A stretch of 19,689 nucleotides of DNA, from assembly GCA_934717805.1 (NCBI GenBank), contig CAKUZG010000012.1, positions 1 to 19,689 on the forward strand. The letters run 5' to 3'. The notes beneath the pieces are model-generated. The model worked only from the letters and a program-made list of their open reading frames with translations. It was not told the origin of the DNA and did no database searches. Origin of the DNA: an uncultured Candidatus Saccharibacteria bacterium (GTDB taxonomy: Bacteria > Patescibacteriota > Saccharimonadia > Saccharimonadales > Saccharimonadaceae). This document shows, in pieces, positions 15,157 to 19,689 of this stretch. Position numbers and translations under genes: made by a program. How positions within the stretch are numbered: position 1 is the first letter of the stretch; every line of letters starts with the position of its first letter.

Positions 15157-16498
15157 AAAATCGATTGTTTTATATCTTCATGTTCATCAGCCATGGCGAG
15201 TTCGTGATGACCAAACTATTTTTAATGTTGGTGAAAATAAAGATTATTTCAGTGAAGAAAAAGGTTTAAAACGCCAAAGTAATGGTGAGATTTTTCGAAA
15301 AGTAGCTGAAAAATCTTACATTCCAATGAATAATCTTCTTGAAAAACTTTTGGCTCGTCACCCGGAGTTTAAATTCTCTTTTTCGATAACAGGCACTTTT
15401 ATTGATCAAGCTCAAAAATTTGCGCCAGATGTTCTTGAGAGTTTTAAACGTCTCGTTCGAACTGGCCGAGCAGAAATCGTTGCTGAAACTTATTATCACA
15501 GTTTGGCTTTCTTTTTTGACCGCGAGGAATTTGAGGCGCAAGTTCGCGCACATCAAGCGAAGATTCGTGAAGTTTTTGGTGTTGAAACTACATCTTTTCG
15601 GAATACAGAACTTTCTTATAATGATGATTTAGGAAAATGGGCGGACAATTTTGGTTTTAAAGCAATTTTGGCTGAAGGCTGGGATCCTGTGTTGGGGTGG
15701 CGTTCACCAAATTTTGTATATAAACCAAAAAATACTAAAAATATTCGCCTTCTTTTAAAAAATTATAAACTTTCTGATGATTTAGCTTTTCGATTTTCGA
15801 ATCAAGATTGGGAAGAATATCCACTAACAACCAAAAAATATATCAGCTGGCTAGAATCGGCGAGTTATCGTGGTGACATAATTAATCTTTTTATGGATTA
15901 TGAAACTTTTGGTGAACATCAATGGAAGGAATCTGGAATTTTTGGCTTTTTTGAAAGTTTAGTTGCTGAGTGGCTGAAAAATCCAAATCATGATTTTAAA
16001 ACTGTTACAGAAGCCGCTCAAGCCGATCCTGTTGCGGAAATTTCGATGCCTCAAACGGTTACTTGGGCGGATACTGAGCGAGATCTAACTGCGTGGCTCG
16101 GAAATTCAATGCAGCAAGAAGCAATGAAGTATCTTTACGCCTTGAAACCGCGAGTTTATAATTCCTATAACGGTGCGCTTGTTGAAGATTGGCGACGATT
16201 AACTACTAGCGATCACCCATATTATATGTGTACGAAATACTTTAACGATGGTGATGTTCATGCGTATTTTTCACCATACAAATCACCCTATGATGCGTTT
16301 TTGTATTTTATGGATGCTCTGCGAGATATGGATTTTCGATTAAAAGATGTTTCACCTTTACAACCTAAAAAAGTTCAAGAAACACAAAAAATTCTTAAAA
16401 AGTCTTTTTCGAAAACCCCAAAAACACCAAAAAGAAAGAAAATATTTGCGCGAATGCTTCATAAAAACTTGATGTTTGCTAAGAGAAAGCGAGGTTAA
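15149..16498 (+). CDS. GH57 family alpha-amylase-type enzyme
   Basis: A retaining glycoside hydrolase or glucanotransferase of family GH57, 449 residues, no signal peptide, so intracellular. The five GH57 regions are present: HQP (13-15), GTF (82-84), FRNTELSYN with nucleophile Glu154, FMDYETFGEH with acid Asp250, and TWADTERDLTAWLGN (305-319). Region 3 (RNTEL) and region 5 resemble alpha-amylases of the archaeal type rather than branching enzymes. The C-terminus is basic (KTPKRKKIFARMLHKN...KRKRG). Its ATG overlaps the glycosyltransferase stop (ATGGCTAA). It could trim or remodel a glucan that the GH15 enzyme then reduces to glucose. Confidence 0.94.
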   Translation: MAKKSIVLYLHVHQPWRVRDDQTIFNVGENKDYFSEEKGLKRQSNGEIFRKVAEKSYIPMNNLLEKLLARHPEFKFSFSITGTFIDQAQKFAPDVLESFKRLVRTGRAEIVAETYYHSLAFFFDREEFEAQVRAHQAKIREVFGVETTSFRNTELSYNDDLGKWADNFGFKAILAEGWDPVLGWRSPNFVYKPKNTKNIRLLLKNYKLSDDLAFRFSNQDWEEYPLTTKKYISWLESASYRGDIINLFMDYETFGEHQWKESGIFGFFESLVAEWLKNPNHDFKTVTEAAQADPVAEISMPQTVTWADTERDLTAWLGNSMQQEAMKYLYALKPRVYNSYNGALVEDWRRLTTSDHPYYMCTKYFNDGDVHAYFSPYKSPYDAFLYFMDALRDMDFRLKDVSPLQPKKVQETQKILKKSFSKTPKTPKRKKIFARMLHKNLMFAKRKRG

Positions 16499-16499
16499 A

Positions 16500-18461
16500 A
16501 TGGCAAAAACAGCGATTTTGAGTAATGGAAATTTGAACATCGGCTTGAACGAATTTGGTTTGGTTAGTGATTTTTATTTTCCAGATAACGGATATGAAAA
16601 TCACACTCTTGGTCGTGATCTTTTTCATCGCGTTGGTGTTAAAATTGGTGATGAATTTTCGTGGCTGCAAAATGGTGGTTGGCAATTCTCTTCTGAATAT
16701 TTTGAAGATGCACTAATTTCTAAAACCGAAGCAATAAATAATAATTTACAGATTAAAATCACGTTTACAGATTTTGTAGTTAGTGATTTTGATGTTTTTG
16801 CGCGTAAAATTCAGGTGCAAAACCTTGCAAATTATCCACGTGAAGTTCAGTTATTTTTGCATCAAAATTTTGCAATTAATAGTAGTTTTCATTTGGCCGA
16901 TACTGTACAGTTTTTACCTTTTGAAGGCGATGAAAAAGCAATCTTGCATTATCGTGGGAAACGCGCATTTATTATTTCTGCACAAAAAGTTAGTGGCGGC
17001 TTTAATCAAAAAAGCTTTAAAGATTTTGATCAACATACAGTTGGATTATTCGGAATTGAAGGAAAACTTGGTTCTTGGTGTGACGCCGAAGATGGAATTC
17101 TTTCTGGTTCAAATGTTGAACATGGTCAGACAGACTCAGTACTTGGTTTTAACTTCTCTTTAGGTGTTTTCGAAAGTGTAGATTTTCAGTATTCTATTTC
17201 TTGTGCAGATAATCACCAGCTTGCTTTAACGAATTTTCAAAAAATGCGAGACGAAGGTTTTTCTAAAGCCTTATCTGAAACTAAAAAATCTTGGCAAAAG
17301 TGGCTTACTCCAGCTTTGCGTTTTTCGAAAAAACTAGATTTAAAATACCAGAAAAAATTTATTCAGAGTTTAATGCTGGTTAAATCTCATCTCGCGAAAA
17401 CTGGCGCTCCTATTGCAAGTAATGATAGTGAAATGCTTAATTATGCACGAGACGACTATTCTTATTGTTGGCCTCGAGATGCACTTTTTGCAATTTGGCC
17501 TTTAATTCGGCTTGGATATCGTGATGAACCGCAGAAATTTTTTACTTTCTGTAAGAATTCCCTTACGTCGGGCGGTTTTATGATGCATAAATATTTACCA
17601 AATGGCGAGCTTGGCCCTAGTTGGCATCCGTATTCTCAAGGTGGTGACACGCGAAATCTACCTATTCAGATTGATGAGACTGCTGGAATTTTATTCTTGT
17701 TTGCGCAATATTATAAAAAATTTCGCGATAATTCCATTTTGGATGAGTTTTATGACGATTTAGTGAAGCCTGTTGCAGATTTTTTGGTTGATTTTTGTGG
17801 CGAAAATAATCTACCAAAACCTAATTATGAACTTTGGGAGATGGATTTTCTTTCAACGACTTATTCGACATCGGTTGTTTTTGCAGCTCTTTATGCGGCC
17901 TCAAATTTAGCACAACAGCTCAATCGTGTACGAGATGCTAAAAAATGGCGAGAGCAAGCTTTAAAAATTCGAATTTCAGCACAAAATGAACTATTTAATC
18001 CAGAAAATAACTATTTTTATCGAGGAATTTGGCCGAATGGTGAGAAAGATTCAAAAATTGATGCTTCAAGTTTTTATGGAGCCTTTATGTTTAATCTTTT
18101 TGACTTTAAAGGTGAAAAGCTTCACAATGCATTTGAAGTACTTGAAAAACGTTTTAACGCAGATGACCAAATTGGTTTGCCACGCTTTGAAAATGATGTT
18201 TATTATCGTTTCGGTGATGATTATGAAGCGAATATTTGGCCTATCACAACACTTTGGCGTGCTGAATTCTATATTGCTCGAGGCGAAATTCTAAAAGCAA
18301 AAGAGATTTTGGACTGGGTTTCAGATCGGCAAACATCAACAGGAATTCTACCTGAACAAATTGATCCACGTAATTTAGAACATCTTTCGGTTGCGCCGCT
18401 TACATGGTCTCAGGCAGAATATGTCTCATCTTTACTAGATTTGATAGCTTCTGAAGAATAA
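16500..18461 (+). CDS. GH15 glucoamylase-type glucosidase
   Basis: An inverting exo-alpha-glucosidase of family GH15, 653 residues, which releases beta-glucose from alpha-glucan ends; no signal peptide, so cytoplasmic. An N-terminal beta-sandwich (about 1-270) is followed by the (alpha/alpha)6 barrel. Seen are YCWPRDALFAIWPL (322-335), QIDETAGILF (390-399), the acid Glu447 in ELWEMD and the base Glu619 in GILPEQ, then PLTWSQAEY (633-641). The start at 16500 has GAGGT 5 nt upstream and sits 1 nt after the GH57 stop; an in-frame ATG at 16476 would overlap GH57 and lacks a ribosome site. Related GH15 enzymes can act on trehalose or dextran, so the substrate is not certain, but the operon points to a storage glucan. 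Confidence 0.94.
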   Translation: MAKTAILSNGNLNIGLNEFGLVSDFYFPDNGYENHTLGRDLFHRVGVKIGDEFSWLQNGGWQFSSEYFEDALISKTEAINNNLQIKITFTDFVVSDFDVFARKIQVQNLANYPREVQLFLHQNFAINSSFHLADTVQFLPFEGDEKAILHYRGKRAFIISAQKVSGGFNQKSFKDFDQHTVGLFGIEGKLGSWCDAEDGILSGSNVEHGQTDSVLGFNFSLGVFESVDFQYSISCADNHQLALTNFQKMRDEGFSKALSETKKSWQKWLTPALRFSKKLDLKYQKKFIQSLMLVKSHLAKTGAPIASNDSEMLNYARDDYSYCWPRDALFAIWPLIRLGYRDEPQKFFTFCKNSLTSGGFMMHKYLPNGELGPSWHPYSQGGDTRNLPIQIDETAGILFLFAQYYKKFRDNSILDEFYDDLVKPVADFLVDFCGENNLPKPNYELWEMDFLSTTYSTSVVFAALYAASNLAQQLNRVRDAKKWREQALKIRISAQNELFNPENNYFYRGIWPNGEKDSKIDASSFYGAFMFNLFDFKGEKLHNAFEVLEKRFNADDQIGLPRFENDVYYRFGDDYEANIWPITTLWRAEFYIARGEILKAKEILDWVSDRQTSTGILPEQIDPRNLEHLSVAPLTWSQAEYVSSLLDLIASEE

Positions 18462-18473
18462 AAAATGAGTATA

Positions 18474-18503
18474 AATAAAAGCGCCCGATTGAGCGCTTTT
18501 ATT
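18474..18503. terminator. Bidirectional terminator between GH15 and bL33 genes
   Basis: An 11-bp stem (18474-18484 with 18493-18503) with GCGC core and A/T flanks that give T-runs in both directions. It starts 12 nt after the GH15 stop and ends 1 nt before the bL33 stop. Confidence 0.9.
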
Positions 18504-18504
18504 A

Positions 18505-18711
18505 TTAACCTTTCCGTGGTTTAACTTCGTTTCGACCAAGAGATTTTTTAGTCTCTGTGAAAACTTCGTGTTTTCGTGTCTTTGGATTGTATTTTCGCAA
18601 AGAAAGTTTCTCAGGTGTATTTTGAGTATTTTTGCGAGTGTAATAAATTCGATGACCCGTAGCTTCGCTTACAAGGCCAATAATCTTTCGTTTCGTATTC
18701 TTTTTAGCCAT
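18505..18711 (-). CDS. rpmG: 50S ribosomal protein bL33
   Basis: Ribosomal protein bL33 of the large subunit, near the E site. The segment MAKKNTKRKIIGLV, then GHRIYYTRKNTQNTPEKLSLRKYNPKTRKH, matches the family along its whole length. No cysteines are present, so this is the zinc-free type. At 68 residues it is longer than the usual 50-55 because of a C-terminal basic extension (KKSLGRNEVKPRKG). An AGAGAG sits before the ATG; this is a weak ribosome site. It is monocistronic here, with a promoter upstream and a shared terminator downstream. Confidence 0.95.
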   Translation of the reverse strand: MAKKNTKRKIIGLVSEATGHRIYYTRKNTQNTPEKLSLRKYNPKTRKHEVFTETKKSLGRNEVKPRKG

Positions 18712-18746
18712 AATCTCTCTTAAATTTATTATTTACGTTCTGTTCT

Positions 18747-18775
18747 ATTTTATCACAAGAATTCATAAAAAGCAA
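18747..18775 (-). promoter_or_regulatory. Promoter of rpmG
   Basis: -35 TTGCTT (18770-18775), exactly 17 nt, -10 TAAAAT (18747-18752) on the minus strand. It is divergent from the promoter at 18792-18820, only 16 bp away. Confidence 0.68.
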
Positions 18776-18791
18776 GTATTTCTGCTGAAGA

Positions 18792-18820
18792 TTGACTGAA
18801 TGGTTTAATTATGATATAAT
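18792..18820 (+). promoter_or_regulatory. Promoter of the 94-residue membrane-protein gene (leaderless)
   Basis: -35 TTGACT (18792-18797), exactly 17 nt, -10 TATAAT (18815-18820). The ATG at 18828 is 7 nt past the -10 and has no Shine-Dalgarno. Confidence 0.8.
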
Positions 18821-18827
18821 TTGAAAC

Positions 18828-19112
18828 ATGAACGATTTTTTGAAATTTATCCAAAGAATTTTAAACTTAAGTAACGAACGTGTTGTTTTGCAGCGTTTTT
18901 ATCTTTGCTTAGCATTTTTTGGTTTTGCCGTTGCAAGCTTTTTAAATATTTTCGAAAACTCAATTAGCCGAACAATTCTGCTTATTACGATATTGTCTTT
19001 GGTTATTTTTCTATTAAATGCCATTGTTTGGACGCTTGGTGAAGCACTAAAAAAGAATTTTCTAAAAAATAACAAAACAACAAAAGACTCCAACAAAGGC
19101 AAAAATAAATAA
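18828..19112 (+). CDS. Small two-helix membrane protein, unrecognised
   Basis: A 94-residue protein with two predicted membrane helices, about residues 24-43 (FYLCLAFFGFAVASFLNIF) and 49-70 (TILLITILSLVIFLLNAIVW), joined by a very short loop. The C-terminal tail (KKNFLKNNKTTKDSNKGKNK) is hydrophilic and lysine-rich, so both termini are probably cytoplasmic. I recognise no family. The promoter predicts a transcript that begins at the ATG. Its stop is one base from the stop of the converging 60-residue gene, with no terminator between them. Confidence 0.78.
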   Translation: MNDFLKFIQRILNLSNERVVLQRFYLCLAFFGFAVASFLNIFENSISRTILLITILSLVIFLLNAIVWTLGEALKKNFLKNNKTTKDSNKGKNK

Positions 19113-19113
19113 T

Positions 19114-19296
19114 CTAGAATAAAACCGTTTCTTTAATCCAAAGTTGTTCGTAATCTTTGTTTTCTTTCTCTAGTTGTTTGGAGATTTGAATCATTGCATC
19201 TAGACGCTCAACTGCATCTTTTATGTCGAATTTATCTAAAACCTTAAAGAAATATTTATTTCCAATTCGATATTTCATTATTGTAACTGTTTTCAT
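19114..19296 (-). CDS. Unrecognised 60-residue protein
   Basis: A short soluble protein: a strand-like N-terminus (KTVTIMKYRIGNKYFFKVLD) followed by a charged helix (IKDAVERLDAMIQISKQLEKENKDYEQLW). I recognise no family. Support for a real gene comes from GGGGA 4-5 nt before the ATG at 19296 and a TTGTAC-17-TAGAAT promoter upstream. It converges with the membrane-protein gene, leaving a single base between the two stop codons. Confidence 0.62.
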   Translation of the reverse strand: MKTVTIMKYRIGNKYFFKVLDKFDIKDAVERLDAMIQISKQLEKENKDYEQLWIKETVLF

Positions 19297-19333
19297 AATT
19301 CCCCATTTTTTGATTATTATTTATATATTTCAC

Positions 19334-19362
19334 ATTCTAACATAGATTATTGAAAAGTACAA
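19334..19362 (-). promoter_or_regulatory. Promoter of the 60-residue gene
   Basis: -35 TTGTAC (19357-19362), exactly 17 nt, -10 TAGAAT (19334-19339) on the minus strand, leader about 30 nt. It is divergent from the tRNA-Thr promoter. Confidence 0.6.
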
Positions 19363-19381
19363 ATTCAATAAAATAATGATG

Positions 19382-19411
19382 TTGACATCTTAGCATTTTT
19401 TATGATAAAAT
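19382..19411 (+). promoter_or_regulatory. Promoter of tRNA-Thr
   Basis: -35 TTGACA (19382-19387), 18 nt, -10 TAAAAT (19406-19411). The tRNA begins 16 nt past the -10. Confidence 0.72.
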
Positions 19412-19427
19412 CTACTATAGTTTATTT

Positions 19428-19503
19428 GCCGCGATAGCTCAGTTGGTAGAGCGCATTCATGGTAAGGATGAGGTCTCGGGTTCAAGCCCCGATCGTGGCT
19501 CCA
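19428..19503 (+). tRNA. tRNA-Thr (anticodon GGT)
   Basis: A 76-nt cloverleaf. The acceptor stem GCCGCGA pairs with TCGTGGC (one G-U), and the anticodon stem CATTC/GGATG encloses loop ATGGTAA, giving anticodon GGT. The T-loop is GTTCAAG. The 3' CCA is encoded at 19501-19503. Confidence 0.95.
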
Positions 19504-19523
19504 AGAAATTCTTTATTTCTTGG
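19501..19523 (+). repeat. Inverted repeat that begins at the CCA end of tRNA-Thr
   Basis: CCAAGAAA (19501-19508) and TTTCTTGG (19516-19523) form a perfect 8-bp stem with a 7-nt loop. The left arm includes the encoded CCA of the tRNA. No T-run follows, so this is not a clean terminator; it may affect 3' processing. Confidence 0.6.
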
Positions 19524-19536
19524 CAGTCTACACGAA

Positions 19537-19584
19537 AATAAAATACTGCATCTCTGTGTATTAACAGAGATGCAGTATTTTATT
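19537..19584. terminator. Long perfect hairpin, probable bidirectional terminator
   Basis: Arms of 21 nt (19537-19557 and 19564-19584) are perfect reverse complements with a 6-nt loop. The GC-richer core GCATCTCTGT is flanked by AATAAAATACT, so each strand ends in a T-rich tract. It would stop tRNA-Thr transcription and any gene arriving from the right. Such a long flawless repeat also resembles small mobile-repeat hairpins. The remaining stretch to 19689 shows no gene I can support. Confidence 0.75.
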
Positions 19585-19689
19585 GTTCCAATCGAGGCAG
19601 TTTCTATATAAGTATAAATGTTAATTTGCTTGTTTGGTTTGTTCTTCATCTTGTCGTTGTAGCTTTCAACTTCTCGCATTGTACTCATC

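Noticed and set aside
16476..16499. Earlier in-frame ATG for the GH15 gene
   Set aside because: It would overlap the GH57 coding region by 23 nt and has no ribosome site; ATG 16500 has GAGGT at 5 nt and gives the usual N-terminus.
19482..19688. A 68-codon minus-strand open frame at the right edge
   Set aside because: It runs through the 21-bp hairpin and into tRNA-Thr and ends with TGA, unlike all real genes here. A gene entering from the right in another frame would stop at TGA near 19666, leaving only about seven residues, which cannot be judged.
1..19689. Recoding of TGA to glycine, as in Gracilibacteria
   Set aside because: No gene contains in-frame TGA, all are full length with the standard code, and tRNA-Trp has anticodon CCA.
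1..19689. CRISPR arrays, transposases, integrases, toxin-antitoxin pairs or restriction genes
   Set aside because: None was seen on either strand; the repeats found are short inverted repeats at transcript ends or leaders.

Overview
The window is AT-rich (roughly one third G+C), densely packed and free of insertion sequences or phage genes. Small compact genes, an intracellular alpha-glucan gene trio, a bL33 without zinc cysteines, mostly 17-bp-spaced sigma70-type promoters and a mix of Shine-Dalgarno and apparently leaderless genes suggest a streamlined bacterium of the Patescibacteria/CPR, possibly Saccharibacteria (TM7). That assignment is an inference; no rRNA or marker tree is available here. 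The standard genetic code fits every gene. All 18 genes with a visible stop use TAA (13) or TAG (5), never TGA.

Layout. 1-3070 (minus): a UvrD/PcrA-like helicase running into a C-terminal PD-(D/E)XK nuclease, cut by the left edge. 3132-4036 (minus): two small unrecognised genes, each with its own promoter and terminator; the second has a perfect-consensus promoter with a palindrome at the predicted transcription start. 4129-7031 (minus): an operon of cysteine desulfurase, a membrane-anchored DUF218 protein and the tRNA thiolase MnmA. The desulfurase can supply sulfur for s2U34 made by MnmA. 7072-7695 (minus): an unrecognised protein.

From about 7830 most genes lie on the plus strand: a 48-residue DnaJ-type zinc-finger microprotein with a structured leader and its own terminator (7938-8084); a heterodimeric ABC exporter (8284-11939) with one degenerate ATP site and a lysine-rich tail; an unrecognised gene on the minus strand with a long leader (11987-12364); tRNA-Trp (12552-12627); a small membrane protein (12709-13113); a YgjP-type metallopeptidase (13152-13844); and an alpha-glucan operon of glycosyltransferase, GH57 and GH15 (13933-18461), whose three frames overlap or nearly touch. 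The right end has bL33 (minus), a small membrane protein, a 60-residue unknown (minus), tRNA-Thr and a long perfect hairpin.

The three signals most worth following are: an excess of the palindrome TTCGAA, about 57 copies by eye in all three codon phases; at least five promoters whose -10 box ends only 6-9 nt before the start codon, implying leaderless mRNAs; and small stand-alone gene cassettes (3132-4036, 7833-8212, 11957-12487) with elaborate control regions and no recognisable function.
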